A stretch of DNA of 64,000 nucleotides from Acidimicrobiales bacterium (lineage in GTDB: Bacteria > Actinomycetota > Acidimicrobiia > Acidimicrobiales > JAHWLA01). Made by a program: the position numbers and the translations under genes. The notes beneath the pieces were generated by a model. The model had not been told where the DNA came from, made no database searches, and saw only the letters and a program-made list of their open reading frames with translations. Where the stretch lies: positions 1-64,000 of the forward strand of contig DATLNE010000031.1 in NCBI GenBank assembly GCA_035536915.1. The letters run 5' to 3'. Below are positions 34,013-44,005 of the stretch, in pieces (position 1 is the stretch's first letter; every line of letters starts with the position of its first letter).

Positions 34013-34026
34013 TTAGGTGCGCCTAA
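34013..34026. promoter_or_regulatory. Putative IdeR/DtxR-type operator in a divergent promoter
   Basis: TTAGGTGCGCCTAA is a perfect inverted repeat (TTAGG-N4-CCTAA), in fact self-complementary over all 14 bases except none of its centre (TGCG/CGCA partly). It lies between the IdeR-like gene (start 33993) and the membrane protein gene (start 34040). The arms match the TTAGG half-sites of known DtxR/IdeR boxes. Confidence 0.6.
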
Positions 34027-34039
34027 CATCGGCCCGACC

Positions 34040-35392
34040 ATGCGCCGGCCCGCCCTCGTCGTCTTCCTCGTCGTGTTCCTGGCCGGGCAGGCCGCAGTGG
34101 GGATGCGGGCCTCGCGCACGGCGGCCACAACCGGCGACGAGCCCTTCTACCTCTTGACCGTGCAGTCGCTGGTGAGCGACGGCGACCTCGACCTGCGCGA
34201 CGAGTACGCCAACGAAGAGATGCGCTCCTTCTGGGACGGCACCGTCCCGTTGTGGAAGCAGATGACGCCCGCACCCGACGGGCGATTGCTGGCGCCGCAC
34301 GACCCGGGCCTGCCGTTGCTGCTGGTGCCCGCCTACGCGCTCGGAGGGCTGCGCGGCGTGCAGCGGTTCCTCGTGTTGCTGTGGGCGCTGGCCATGGCGG
34401 CCATGGCCGTCGTCGCCCTGCGCACCAAGGCCCCGCAGTGGGCGGCCGTGCTCGCCGCCGTGGCCGTGGGGGCGGGCGTGCCCGGCCTGGTCTACGGCTC
34501 GCAGGTCTACCCCGAGGCCACCGCCGCGCTGCTCCTCAGCCTCGCCCTGTTGCTGGTCACCGACGAGCGGGCTCGCCCGTTCCTCTTCGCCGCGGTGTTG
34601 TTCGCCCTCGCCTGGTTGGGCGTGAAGTACGTGCCCCTCGGCACGGTGCTCGCCGTCGGCTACGCCCGCCGCCATCCCGTCGACAGGCGAGCGGTGGCCC
34701 TGCTGGCCCTGGGCGCGGTGCACTTCGTGTGGTGGCACCAGCACACCTTTGGCGGCCTCACCCCGTACTCCACCAACATCGTGTGGTCGGGCGAAGGCGA
34801 CAGTTCGATCCTGGCCGACCACGTCGACTGGGGCGGCCGTTCCTATCGCCTCTACGGCCTGTTCCTCGACGCCCGCTTCGGCCTCTTCCGCTGGCTGCCC
34901 CTTGCCCCGCTCGCCCTGTGGGGCATCACCCGCCGCACGGCGGCGTACCTGGCACCCCTCGCCGTGTGCGTGCTCATGGGCACGTTCGTGTCGATCACCA
35001 TCATGGGGTGGTGGTTCCCGGGCCGCATGCTCATCGCCGGCCTGCCCGTGCTCGTGGTGCTGATCGCCCACGGCGCCGCCCGCCTGCCCCGCACCGCCGC
35101 CGTGCTCGCCGCTTGGTCGCTGGCCGTCGCCGCCGCCGTCGCCCTAGCCGCCCACACAGAAGCCATCCGCTTGGCCGTCGACCCGTTCACAGTGGGCTTC
35201 CCGCTCCCGCCGCACCAGGTGTTCCCCGACTTCCGGGCCTTCGGTGCCCGCCAGGTCACCCTCACGATTGCCTGGGGCGCGGCGCTTACGATGCTGCTGT
35301 GGCGAAGCTCCTCCTCCTCGACGGCAACTCCCTCGCCTACCGGGCCTTCTTCGCCCTTCCCACCGATATGGCGACCGCTTCGGGCCAGGTGA
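34040..35392 (+). CDS. Polytopic membrane protein, glycosyltransferase-39-like topology
   Basis: A protein of about 450 aa with around ten hydrophobic helices (ALVVFLVVFLAGQAAVGM, FLVLLWALAMAAMAVVAL, AAVLAAVAVGAGVPGLVYG, ALLLSLALLLVTDE). An early acidic motif TGDEPFYLLTVQSL after helix 1 recalls the first-loop D/E motif of GT-C (PMT/ArnT/mannosyltransferase-like) enzymes, so a lipid-linked sugar transferase is possible but unproven. It is divergent from the IdeR-like gene across a metal-box palindrome. Its last 94 nt overlap the beginning of polA in another frame; the C-terminal Ser/Pro-rich tail is encoded there and may be dispensable. Confidence 0.7.
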   Translation: MRRPALVVFLVVFLAGQAAVGMRASRTAATTGDEPFYLLTVQSLVSDGDLDLRDEYANEEMRSFWDGTVPLWKQMTPAPDGRLLAPHDPGLPLLLVPAYALGGLRGVQRFLVLLWALAMAAMAVVALRTKAPQWAAVLAAVAVGAGVPGLVYGSQVYPEATAALLLSLALLLVTDERARPFLFAAVLFALAWLGVKYVPLGTVLAVGYARRHPVDRRAVALLALGAVHFVWWHQHTFGGLTPYSTNIVWSGEGDSSILADHVDWGGRSYRLYGLFLDARFGLFRWLPLAPLALWGITRRTAAYLAPLAVCVLMGTFVSITIMGWWFPGRMLIAGLPVLVVLIAHGAARLPRTAAVLAAWSLAVAAAVALAAHTEAIRLAVDPFTVGFPLPPHQVFPDFRAFGARQVTLTIAWGAALTMLLWRSSSSSTATPSPTGPSSPFPPIWRPLRAR

Positions 35393-37923
35393 CCAACGCC
35401 GTCTTCGGGTTCACCTCCATGCTCGTCAACCTGCTGAAGGACCACCGGCCCGACAGCATCGCCGTGGCTTTCGACCGGCCCGAGCCCACCTTCCGCCACG
35501 AGATGGTGCCCGACTACAAAGCGGGCCGAGCCGAAGCCCCCGACATCCTGCGACAGCAGATGGGCCTGGTGCGCCAAGTGGTGGAAGCCCTGCGCATTCC
35601 CCTGCTGGAGCAGCCCGGCGTCGAAGCCGACGACATCATCGCCACCCTGGCCACCCAGGCCCGCGACCGGGGCGACGACGTCATCGTCGTCACCGGCGAC
35701 CGCGATGCCTACCAGCTCGTCGAGGACCCGCACGTGAAGGTCCTCTACAACCGGCGCGGCGTGAGCGACTACGTGCTCTACGACGAAGCCGGCATCAAGG
35801 AGCGCACCGGCGTCACCCCGGCCATGTACCCGGAGTACGCGGCGCTGCGGGGCGACCCGTCCGACAACCTGCCCGGCGTGCCCGGGGTGGGGGAGAAGAC
35901 GGCGGCCAAGCTGCTCAACGACTACGGCAACCTCGACGGCGTGTTCGCCAACCTGGCCAAGTGCACGCCGAAGCTGCGGGAGAACCTGGGTGCCTACGAG
36001 GAACGGGTGCGCCTCAACGCCCGGGCCACGCCGCTGATGCGCGACATCGCCATCGACTGCGACATCGACCAGTTGAAGATGGGCGGCTGGGACACCGAGG
36101 AGGTGCGCAACCTCTTCAACTTCCTCGAGTTCCGCACGCTGTGGGACCGCTTGCTCGAAGCGGTGGGCACCGCCCCCGCACCGGGCGAAGAGATCGCCGT
36201 CGAGGCCTTCGAGGTCGAGGTGCGCCGAGGGGCCGCCGCAGTGGACGAACTGGCCGACGGCCCGGTGGCCGTCACCGCGGCGTGGACCGGCATCGAGGGG
36301 CGTTCGCCCTTGGCCGGCGTCGCCCTTTCCGACGGCGAGGTGGCGGCCTGGGTGTCGGCCGAGGAGATCACCGCCGCGCTGCTCGACCGGCCCGTGCACG
36401 CCCACCAGGCCAAGGAGCTGATGCGTGCGCTGCGCCGCCAGCACGGCATCGACGTGCGCACGCTGGAGGTCGACACCGCCATCGCCGCCTACCTGGTCGA
36501 CCCGGCCGAGACCCAGTACCTGCTGGAAGAGCTCTGCACCCGCTATGCCCAGATCGAGGTCCGATCGCCCGACGCCCCGCCCGCGGGCCAGCTCGACCTC
36601 GACGGCACCGCCACCGACCCGGCCGAAGAAGCAGGGCGCCGCGCCGCGGCGATCGCCCGCCTGGTCCCGCCGCTCACCGCGGCGTTGGAAGCCCGCGCCC
36701 TGCGCCCGCTCTACGACGACATCGAACGCCCCCTGGTGCGCGCCTTGGCCCGCATGGAGGACATCGGCGTCCGCGTCGATGCCGACTACCTGCGCAGCCT
36801 GGTGGCCACGCTGACCGAGGAAGCCCGTGCCCTCGACACCGAGATCCAAGAGCTGGCGGGCCACCCGTTCGTGGTGAACTCCACCAAGCAACTGCGCACA
36901 GTCCTCTACGACGAGCTCGGCCTCCAGCCGCAGAAGAAGACCAAGACGGGGTTCTCCACCGACGCCGCCACCCTTGAGAAGTTGAAGGGCGTCCATCCCA
37001 TTGTCGACAAGCTGTTGCGCTATCGGGAAGTGGAGAAGCTGCGCTCCACCTACGGCGAAAGCCTGCTCAACGAAGTCGACCCCGCCGACGGCCGCATTCA
37101 CGCCACCTTCCAGCAGACGGTGGCCCGCACCGGCCGACTGTCGTCGGACCGGCCCAACCTCCACAACATCCCAATCCGAACCGAGGAAGGGCGCCAGTTC
37201 CGCCGGGCCTTCATCCCCGAAGAGGGTTGGGACCTGTTGGTGGCCGATTACAACCAGATCGAGCTGCGAGTCATCGCCCATTTGGCCGAAGACCCGGGGC
37301 TCATCGAGGCCTTCACGTCGAAGAGCGACATCCACAATGCGACCGCCTCGCGGATCTTCGCCGTCGACCCGGGCGAGGTGACCATGGCGCAGCGTTCGAA
37401 GGCCAAGATGGTCTCGTACGGCTTGGCCTACGGCATGGAGTCGTACGGATTGGCCCAGCGACTCGGCATCCCCGTCGACGAAGCGGCCGAGATCCTCAAC
37501 GCCTACTTCGTTGCCTTCCCCAACGTGAAGGCCTACATGGAGCGGACGGTGCAGGAAGCCCGCAAGAAGGGCTACACCGAGACCTTGTTCGGCCGCCGCC
37601 GCCTCATCCCCGAGCTGTCGTCGTCGAACTTCCGCATCCGCCAAGCAGGTGAACGCCAGGCCATGAACGCAGGCATCCAAGGCTTGGCGGCCGACATCTT
37701 CAAGGTGGCGTTGGTGCGCCTCGACGATGCGTTGGAACGAGAGCAACTGCGCAGTCGATTGATCCTCCAGGTACACGACGAGGTAATCCTCGAAGTGCCG
37801 CCCGAAGAGCACGACAAGGCCGCCGAATTGACCCTCGCCGCCATGCGGGGAGCGTGCGAGCTTCGCGTCGACCTCGAAGTCAACCTGTCGTGGGGCAAAA
37901 GCTGGGCCGACGCCAAGGGCTGA
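35299..37923 (+). CDS. polA: DNA polymerase I
   Basis: A protein of about 874 aa starting at GTG 35299 (VAKLLLLDGNSLAYRAFF). Residues 1-300 are the 5'-3' exonuclease (VAFDRPEPTFRHEMVPDYKAG; GVEADDIIATLA; YAALRGDPSDNLPGVPGVGEKTA). The middle 3'-5' exonuclease-like domain lacks obvious catalytic carboxylates, as in mycobacteria. The polymerase domain shows motif A LLVADYNQIELRVIAH, motif B RSKAKMVSYGLAYGMESYG and motif C LILQVHDEVILEVP. It fills gaps in repair and removes RNA primers, and it completes the excision-repair pathway encoded downstream (uvrB, uvrA, uvrC). The start lies inside the 3' end of the preceding membrane gene. Confidence 0.95.
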   Translation: MAKLLLLDGNSLAYRAFFALPTDMATASGQVTNAVFGFTSMLVNLLKDHRPDSIAVAFDRPEPTFRHEMVPDYKAGRAEAPDILRQQMGLVRQVVEALRIPLLEQPGVEADDIIATLATQARDRGDDVIVVTGDRDAYQLVEDPHVKVLYNRRGVSDYVLYDEAGIKERTGVTPAMYPEYAALRGDPSDNLPGVPGVGEKTAAKLLNDYGNLDGVFANLAKCTPKLRENLGAYEERVRLNARATPLMRDIAIDCDIDQLKMGGWDTEEVRNLFNFLEFRTLWDRLLEAVGTAPAPGEEIAVEAFEVEVRRGAAAVDELADGPVAVTAAWTGIEGRSPLAGVALSDGEVAAWVSAEEITAALLDRPVHAHQAKELMRALRRQHGIDVRTLEVDTAIAAYLVDPAETQYLLEELCTRYAQIEVRSPDAPPAGQLDLDGTATDPAEEAGRRAAAIARLVPPLTAALEARALRPLYDDIERPLVRALARMEDIGVRVDADYLRSLVATLTEEARALDTEIQELAGHPFVVNSTKQLRTVLYDELGLQPQKKTKTGFSTDAATLEKLKGVHPIVDKLLRYREVEKLRSTYGESLLNEVDPADGRIHATFQQTVARTGRLSSDRPNLHNIPIRTEEGRQFRRAFIPEEGWDLLVADYNQIELRVIAHLAEDPGLIEAFTSKSDIHNATASRIFAVDPGEVTMAQRSKAKMVSYGLAYGMESYGLAQRLGIPVDEAAEILNAYFVAFPNVKAYMERTVQEARKKGYTETLFGRRRLIPELSSSNFRIRQAGERQAMNAGIQGLAADIFKVALVRLDDALEREQLRSRLILQVHDEVILEVPPEEHDKAAELTLAAMRGACELRVDLEVNLSWGKSWADAKG

Positions 37924-38050
37924 CAAAGCTCCCGCTGCGTGCGTTTCGCGTCACCCGCGGACTATGTACATGACTACCTGAAAGCATCATCCTGCCCCCA
38001 GGTCCTTGCTATCGGCTTTGATCGTCTGTTCTATGACCGATGAGGGGGAT

Positions 38051-39253
38051 ATGACGGGGGAAACGGACACGCAGGCCGTGACGGGTAGTACGGGCGTGCC
38101 GGAGGAGTTGCTCCTGCTGCGGCGGGCAACCAGCGCAGTGGCCAATGCGGGCGACCTGGCGGACGCTTTGCGCGACGTCCTGCACCTGGTGATGCAGCGC
38201 ACCGGGTGGCTGGCTGCTGCCGCCTGGCTCTGCGAGGCCGACGCCCTGCTGCCCAGTGGTGACGTCGGTGCCCTCGACGTGGACGTGGCCACGACGGCAT
38301 GGCGCCACAACCGTGTGGCGTGGGGCTACAACAACGTGGCTGTGCCGGTGCTGGCGGCCGACGAGCTTGTCGCCGTGTTCTGCTTCAACGTCGGCGTGCG
38401 CACCGTGCACGACGACGCCATGGTCGACGTCGTGGCCTTGGTGACCGCCCACCTCGGCAGCCAGATCCGACGCCGCCAGCTCGAAGACCGCGTGGCCGCC
38501 GTGCAGCACGAGCTCGCCCGCTACAACCGGGAGCTCGAAGCGGCCAACGAGGACCTGCGACGCTCCAACGCCGACTTGGTGGAGTTCGCCTACGTGGCAT
38601 CCCACGACTTGTCGGAGCCGCTCCGGGTCATCTCCGGCCACGTGCAGCTCCTGGCCCGCCGTTACGAAGGCAAGCTGGGCGACGACGCCGACCGTTACAT
38701 CGCCTTCGCCGTCGACGGGTGCAACCGCATGCAGTCGTTGATCAAAGACCTGCTGGAGTACGCGCGGGTGGGCCAGTCGCCGCTGGCGACCAAGGACGTC
38801 GACTGCAACCGGGTGATGGACGAGGTGATGATCGGGCTGTCGTCGGCCATCGCCGACGGCGGCGCCGACGTGCAGGTGGGCGTGCTTCCCGAGGTGCACG
38901 GCGACCCCGGCCAACTCCGGGAGCTGTTCGCCAACCTCGTCGCCAACGCCGTGAAGTTCACGGTGCCCGGCGAGGTGCCGGTGGTCACCGTCGCCGGGGT
39001 CCCCGACGGCCGCTACGTACGTTTCGCCGTTGCGGACCACGGCATCGGCGTGCCCGAGCGGCACCGCGAGCGCATCTTCCGAATGTTCCAGCGACTCCAT
39101 GCCCGTGAGGACTACGAAGGCACCGGCATCGGCCTCGCCATCTGCCGGCGCATCGTCGAGCGCCACGGCGGTCGCATCGAGGTGGAAGACACGCCCGGCG
39201 GTGGCGCCACCCTCGTTTTCACCCTGCCGGCTTCACGAAAGGTTTTCGGATGA
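38051..39253 (+). CDS. Sensor histidine kinase, cytosolic (GAF-like input, bacteriophytochrome-type HisKA)
   Basis: A protein of about 400 aa with no membrane helix. The N-terminal 140 residues look GAF-like ([41 protein letters not shown]). A coiled-coil linker follows, then HisKA with phospho-acceptor His185 in [17 protein letters not shown], a form common in phytochrome-type and Rcp1-linked kinases, and HATPase_c with [20 protein letters not shown] and [18 protein letters not shown]. The ATG at 38051 has GAGG five nt upstream; ATG 38033 is an alternative. The gene overlaps the next response regulator by 4 nt, so they form a pair. No chromophore Cys is evident. Confidence 0.88.
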   Translation: MTGETDTQAVTGSTGVPEELLLLRRATSAVANAGDLADALRDVLHLVMQRTGWLAAAAWLCEADALLPSGDVGALDVDVATTAWRHNRVAWGYNNVAVPVLAADELVAVFCFNVGVRTVHDDAMVDVVALVTAHLGSQIRRRQLEDRVAAVQHELARYNRELEAANEDLRRSNADLVEFAYVASHDLSEPLRVISGHVQLLARRYEGKLGDDADRYIAFAVDGCNRMQSLIKDLLEYARVGQSPLATKDVDCNRVMDEVMIGLSSAIADGGADVQVGVLPEVHGDPGQLRELFANLVANAVKFTVPGEVPVVTVAGVPDGRYVRFAVADHGIGVPERHRERIFRMFQRLHAREDYEGTGIGLAICRRIVERHGGRIEVEDTPGGGATLVFTLPASRKVFG

Positions 39254-39699
39254 CCACCGCGGCCATCAGCCCCATCCAGATCCTCTTGGTAGAGGACAGC
39301 CCGGGCGACGTCGCCCTCACCACCGAGGCGTTGCGCGACGCCCGCATCGCCAACGACCTGCACGTCGTGGGCGACGGCGAGTCAGCCATCGCCTTTTTGC
39401 GAGGCGAGGGCGACTACGCCGAGTCGCCGCGCCCCGACCTCGTGCTGCTCGACCTCAACCTGCCCCGCAAGGACGGGCGCGAGGTGCTGGCCGAGATCAA
39501 GTCGGACGAAGCGCTCCGCCGCATCCCGGTAGTCGTGTTGACCACCTCGACGGCCGAGGTCGACATCCTCAAGAGCTACGACCTGCACGCCAACTGCTAC
39601 ATCAGCAAGCCCGTGGACTTCACCGAGTTCCTCGGCGTCGTGCAGTCCATCGAAGGCTTCTGGCTCTCGATCGTGCGACTGCCGAAGGACGAGTTGTGA
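39250..39699 (+). CDS. Single-domain response regulator (Rcp1/CheY-like)
   Basis: A protein of 149 aa: one receiver domain, with [14 protein letters not shown] (acidic pair), phospho-acceptor Asp68 in [24 protein letters not shown] (Thr switch) and [10 protein letters not shown] (Lys). The form with a long loop after beta-3 ([13 protein letters not shown]) is that of Rcp1-type partners of phytochrome-like kinases. There is no output domain. It is coupled by ATGA and GTGA overlaps to the kinase upstream and the REC-PAS-GGDEF-EAL protein downstream, so a phosphorelay through these three is likely. Confidence 0.92.
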   Translation: MTTAAISPIQILLVEDSPGDVALTTEALRDARIANDLHVVGDGESAIAFLRGEGDYAESPRPDLVLLDLNLPRKDGREVLAEIKSDEALRRIPVVVLTTSTAEVDILKSYDLHANCYISKPVDFTEFLGVVQSIEGFWLSIVRLPKDEL

Positions 39700-42600
39700 A
39701 CGCCGCTCCGGAAGCCTTGCGCGTCCTTCTCGTAGAGGATTCGCCGGGGGATGCCGCCTTGGTAAAAGCGGCATTGGCCGAAGGAGCCCCGCACGCCTAC
39801 CTGCGTTGGGTACCGACGCTGGCCCAAGCCGACGCCCTGCTGCACACCGCGCCGTGGTCGTGCGTCCTGCTCGACCTCGGCTTGCCCGACGGCACAGGCG
39901 TCGAAGCGCTCGACGTGGCGCTGTCTGCCGCGGTCGACACCCCGGTCGTCGTGCTCACCGGCAACGACGACGAAGCGGCAGGCCACGCGGCCGTGGCCGC
40001 GGGCGCCCAGGACTACCTCGTCAAAGGCCAGGTGTCGCCTGCCCTCGTCGTGCGCGCCGTCGAGTACGCCGTCGAGCGGCACCGGTTGGGACGCGAATTG
40101 CAACTGCTGCTCGACTCGGCAGGCGAGGGCGTCTTCGCCACCGACATCGATGGCGTCTGCACGTTCGTGAACCGGGCCGCCTGCGACATGCTCGGCTACA
40201 AGCCTGCGGAGATCCTCGGGCGCTCCCTTCACGACCTGGTGCATCACACCAAACGCGATGGCACGCCGTACCCGCGCGGGGAGTGCCGCATCCACCAGGC
40301 CATGCTCGACGGCCAGGAATTGCGCATCGACCACGAGCTGCTCTACCCCAAGGACGGGCCGCCGTTCGAGGCCGAGCTCTCCTGCGCGCCGCTGGCCGAC
40401 AACGGCAGCATCAAGGGCGCCGTGGTGTCGTTCTCCGACGTCACGGCTCGCCTGCAAGTGGAAGACGCATTGCGCGCCAGCGAGGCCCGCTACCGCACCA
40501 TCGTGGAGACCGCCGAGGAAGGCATCTGGCTGCTCGACAACCAAGGCGTCACCACCTTCGTCAACACGACCATGGCGCTCATCCTCGGCCGCGACCCGTC
40601 CGAGATCGTGGGCACGCCGGCCGCCGAGTACCTGGGTTCGGCCACGATCGGCTGGGACGAACAACGCGTCGAAGCCCGCCTGATGCGCGGCGACGGCGAA
40701 GAGGTGTGGGCGTTCCTGGCTACCAGTCCCACCTACGACGAAGCGGGGGAGCGGACCGGCATCCTCGCCATGGTCTCCGACATCACCGCGCGCCGGCAGG
40801 CCGAGCAAGGGCTGCGCCGGCTGGCGGCCATCGTGGAGCACTCCAACGACGCCATCTTGAGCCTCGACCTCGACGGCAACGTGCTGAGCTGGAACTCGGC
40901 TGCGGAGCGCACCTTCGGCTTCGAGGCCGATGCCATGATCGGCCGCTCCGTGCAGGCCATCATTCCGCCGGAGCGGGCCCACGAGCTCGACTACGTGCTC
41001 AGCGAAGTGCGGCGGGGCCGCAGCGTCGAGCACCTCGAGACCGTGCAGTTGCGTAGTGACGGCCGCAAGCTCGACGCGTCGATCACCGCATCGCCCACCC
41101 GCGACGCCGACGGCACCTTGGTCGGCGTCTCCGTCATCGCCCGCGACATCACCGAACGCAAGCGGGCCATGACGGCGCTCGCCGTGCAGACCGAAGTCCT
41201 CGCCATGGTGGCCCAGGGCCGGCCGTTGCGCGAGACGCTCGACGCGGTCATCGGCATCGTCGAAGGCGAGCTGTCGGAGTACACATGCGAGATCACGCTC
41301 GACGACGAAGGCCGCACGGCCGACGAGGGCGACGGCACCGGTTGGTCGGTGGCTGTGCGCGGCGAACGCGAGAACCGTGTGCTGGGCGCCATCACCGTCC
41401 GCCACGCCGGCGACGAAGCACCGTCGTCGGTGGTCATGGCCCGCGCCGAGCTCGGCGCTCGCCTGGTGGCCATCGCCGTCGAAAGGACGCGCTTCGAGGA
41501 GAGGCTGGTCCACCAAGCCCTGCACGACGCGCTGACGGCGCTTCCCAACCGCACGTTGTTCATGGACCGGTTGCGCAACGCGCTGGCGCGCGGCGTGCGC
41601 GGCGGCGTGGCCACGGCGGTGTTGTTCCTCGACCTCGACCGGTTCAAGGTGGTCAACGACAGCCTGGGCCACGCTGCGGGCGACACCCTCCTGCAACAGG
41701 TGGGCGAACGGTTGCGGCGGGTCCTTCGGCCGGGCGACACCATCGCCCGCCTCGGCGGCGACGAGTTCGCCGTGCTGTGCGAAGACCTCTCCGACCAACG
41801 GCAGGTGGCCGAAGTGGCCAACCGCGTGCAGCGGGTGCTCGACCAGTCGTTCGTCATCGACGGGGCCGAAGTACACGTGAGCGGCAGCATCGGCATCGCC
41901 TTGGCCACCGACCCGGACGCCACGCCCGAGTCGTTGCTGCGTGACGCCGACGCCGCCATGTACCGCGCCAAGGACCGCGGCCGCGCTCGTTACGAGGTGT
42001 TCGACCAGGCGTTGCGCACCCAGGCCATGCGGCGCCTCGACATCGAGAACGCCCTGCGACGCGCCGTCGACGGCAACGAGCTGCGGGTGCACTACCAGCC
42101 CGAGGTCGACCTCATAACCGGCGTGGTGACGGGAGCCGAAGGGCTGGTGCGCTGGCAGCACCCGGAACAGGGGCTGCTGCTGCCGGGGGCGTTCATCCCC
42201 GTGGCCGAAGAGACCGGGCTCATCGTGCCGCTCGGCATGTGGGTGCTGGAGGAGGCCTGTCGGCAACGGCGGGCGTGGACCGACGCCCATCCGGAGTGGC
42301 CGGCGCTCGGCATCTCCGTCAACATCTCGGCCCGCCAGTTGGCCGGGAGCGAGCTGCCCGAACAAGTGGCCGCCGTACTCGCTCGTCACGGCGTGCCGCC
42401 CGCGGCCCTGTGCTTGGAGATCACCGAGACCGTCCTCATGGACGACGTCGAAGTGGTGTCGGTGGCCCTCGACGCCTTGCGCCGCCTCGGCGTGCGCGTG
42501 GCCGTCGACGACTTCGGCACCGGCTATTCGTCGCTCGTGTACCTGAAGCGGTTCCCGGTGCGGCGGTTGAAGGTCGACCGTCGTTTCGTGGACGGCTTGG

Positions 42601-43160
42601 GCCACGACCCCGACGACGCCGCCATCGTGGCGGGCGTGGTCAGCCTGGCCCATGCCTTGGGGCTGGAGGCGGTGGCCGAAGGGGTGGAGCGGCCCGAGCA
42701 ACTTGCTGCCCTGCGGGCCACCGAGTGCGACCTGGCCCAAGGCTTCCACTGGAGCGCGCCGCTGCCCGCCTCCGAGTTCGAACAGTGGATGAGCGCCAAC
42801 GGCACCTCGTGGGCCACGCCCGGCGCCCTCGGCCACGACAACTCGCGAGCCCGCACGCTGGCCGCCGCGGCGGGGTCGGAAGCTTCGGTGCTGCAAGCGG
42901 CAGGCGAGGCCCGCGCCGCCCTGGCATCGGCCCGCACCAAGGCCGACGCCGTCGCCGCGCTGTCCGCGCTGGTGCACAACCTGGGCGGCACCGTGGTCAA
43001 GGCCTCGGCCGGCGATCCGCGAGCCATCCCGGTCGATCTGTCGTTCGGGTTGGGCGAGCCCCTGCTGCCTGCGTGCGACTCGTTCTCCGTGGCCCGCATG
43101 CACCTGATCCGCCTGCTGCCGGTGATGGTGGAAGAAGCCGAAGCCGCCCTCAGACGGTGA
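39696..43160 (+). CDS. REC-PAS-PAS-PAS-GGDEF-EAL c-di-GMP turnover protein
   Basis: A protein of about 1154 aa from GTG 39696. Receiver (1-125, Asp in [11 protein letters not shown]), three PAS domains (about 130-250, 260-375, 385-500; [55 protein letters not shown]), a GAF-like linker (about 510-600), GGDEF ([10 protein letters not shown] near 686) preceded by an RxxD inhibitory site (RPGD), and an EAL domain whose signature reads AEGLVRW instead of EAL. Other EAL residues persist ([31 protein letters not shown]). A C-terminal helical stretch of about 120 residues resembles an Hpt-like module without clear His. Both cyclase and phosphodiesterase appear intact. It probably tunes the c-di-GMP read by PilB. 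Confidence 0.9.
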   Translation: MNAAPEALRVLLVEDSPGDAALVKAALAEGAPHAYLRWVPTLAQADALLHTAPWSCVLLDLGLPDGTGVEALDVALSAAVDTPVVVLTGNDDEAAGHAAVAAGAQDYLVKGQVSPALVVRAVEYAVERHRLGRELQLLLDSAGEGVFATDIDGVCTFVNRAACDMLGYKPAEILGRSLHDLVHHTKRDGTPYPRGECRIHQAMLDGQELRIDHELLYPKDGPPFEAELSCAPLADNGSIKGAVVSFSDVTARLQVEDALRASEARYRTIVETAEEGIWLLDNQGVTTFVNTTMALILGRDPSEIVGTPAAEYLGSATIGWDEQRVEARLMRGDGEEVWAFLATSPTYDEAGERTGILAMVSDITARRQAEQGLRRLAAIVEHSNDAILSLDLDGNVLSWNSAAERTFGFEADAMIGRSVQAIIPPERAHELDYVLSEVRRGRSVEHLETVQLRSDGRKLDASITASPTRDADGTLVGVSVIARDITERKRAMTALAVQTEVLAMVAQGRPLRETLDAVIGIVEGELSEYTCEITLDDEGRTADEGDGTGWSVAVRGERENRVLGAITVRHAGDEAPSSVVMARAELGARLVAIAVERTRFEERLVHQALHDALTALPNRTLFMDRLRNALARGVRGGVATAVLFLDLDRFKVVNDSLGHAAGDTLLQQVGERLRRVLRPGDTIARLGGDEFAVLCEDLSDQRQVAEVANRVQRVLDQSFVIDGAEVHVSGSIGIALATDPDATPESLLRDADAAMYRAKDRGRARYEVFDQALRTQAMRRLDIENALRRAVDGNELRVHYQPEVDLITGVVTGAEGLVRWQHPEQGLLLPGAFIPVAEETGLIVPLGMWVLEEACRQRRAWTDAHPEWPALGISVNISARQLAGSELPEQVAAVLARHGVPPAALCLEITETVLMDDVEVVSVALDALRRLGVRVAVDDFGTGYSSLVYLKRFPVRRLKVDRRFVDGLGHDPDDAAIVAGVVSLAHALGLEAVAEGVERPEQLAALRATECDLAQGFHWSAPLPASEFEQWMSANGTSWATPGALGHDNSRARTLAAAAGSEASVLQAAGEARAALASARTKADAVAALSALVHNLGGTVVKASAGDPRAIPVDLSFGLGEPLLPACDSFSVARMHLIRLLPVMVEEAEAALRR

Positions 43161-43169
43161 CCCCCGTCC

Positions 43170-43208
43170 CGAGTACATAGCCGGTGAAATTCGCCGGCCA
43201 TGTACTCG
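43170..43208. terminator. Palindromic hairpin after the GGDEF-EAL gene
   Basis: Arms 43170-43188 and 43190-43208 pair at 17 of 19 positions around a single A. It starts 10 nt after the stop codon and ends before the methyltransferase start. It is probably a terminator, though it lacks a T run and is nearly a pure palindrome. Confidence 0.55.
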
Positions 43209-43236
43209 TGTTGTCGGGCGCCGGCAGGATTCAGCC

Positions 43237-43950
43237 ATGCGGCATTGGTTCGAGCCGGTGGCCGACCACCTGGGCGAGGCGTACTTGCGGTACTCGTTCA
43301 CCAAAGGGACCGAGCAGGAGATCGACTTCCTCGTCGAGGCGCTCGGCCTGCGCCCCGGTGCCCGCGTGCTCGACGTGGGCTGCGGCCCGGGACGCCACGC
43401 GCACGCGCTGGCCCGCCGGGGCATCGAGGCCCACGGCGTCGACATCTCCGAGCGTTTCGTGGAACTGGCCCGGCGCGACGCGCCGACCGGCGCCACCTTC
43501 GAGGTGGGCGACGCCCGCGCCCTGCCCTACGACGGCGACTTCGACGCGGTCATCTCCTTGTGCCAGGGCGGCTTCGGCCTGGTGGGGGAGGACGACCCTG
43601 CCGTGCTCGACGGCATGGCCCGCGCCACCCGCGATGTCGTCGCCCTCTCGGCGTTCTCCGCCTACTTCGCCGTGCGCTTCCTCGAAGAGACCGACAGCTT
43701 CGACGCCGCCGCGGGCGTCAACCACGAGCACACGACGGTGAAGAACGAGGCGGGGGAAGAGGCCAAGTTCGACCTGTGGACCTCGTGCTTCACCCCGCGA
43801 GAGCTCCGCTTTCTGTGCGCCCGCAGCGGCCTTGCCGTCGAGCACCTGTGGGCCGTCACCCCCGGCGCCTACGGCCGCAACCAGCCCGACCTCGACCATC
43901 CCGAGTGGCTCGTGGTGGCTCGTAAAGCCGGCGGTAGTACCCTTTCTTGA
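43237..43950 (+). CDS. Class I SAM-dependent methyltransferase
   Basis: A protein of 237 aa. Motif I is VLDVGCGPGRHAHALARRG (about residues 44-62), motif II HGVDISERFVELARR, and an acidic motif IV region FDAVISLCQGGFGLV. The middle holds an extra insert (DSFDAAAGVNHEHTTVKNEA). The substrate is not identifiable; small molecules or lipids are both possible. The gene is single, with a palindromic element upstream and rpsA 55 nt downstream. Confidence 0.85.
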   Translation: MRHWFEPVADHLGEAYLRYSFTKGTEQEIDFLVEALGLRPGARVLDVGCGPGRHAHALARRGIEAHGVDISERFVELARRDAPTGATFEVGDARALPYDGDFDAVISLCQGGFGLVGEDDPAVLDGMARATRDVVALSAFSAYFAVRFLEETDSFDAAAGVNHEHTTVKNEAGEEAKFDLWTSCFTPRELRFLCARSGLAVEHLWAVTPGAYGRNQPDLDHPEWLVVARKAGGSTLS

Positions 43951-44005
43951 GCCGTCGGCACCAGGTCGACGCGATTCCTGTCCGAACCGAAAGCGACCTA
44001 CCTCC

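Noticed and set aside
34852-37926. A long minus-strand open frame opposite polA
   Set aside because: The plus strand encodes a complete DNA polymerase I with motifs A, B and C; the antisense peptide has no domain features.
39597-43496. A 1299-codon open frame on the minus strand opposite the GGDEF-EAL gene
   Set aside because: It is the shadow of a strongly G/C-biased coding strand; the plus-strand frame has clear REC, PAS, GGDEF and EAL motifs.
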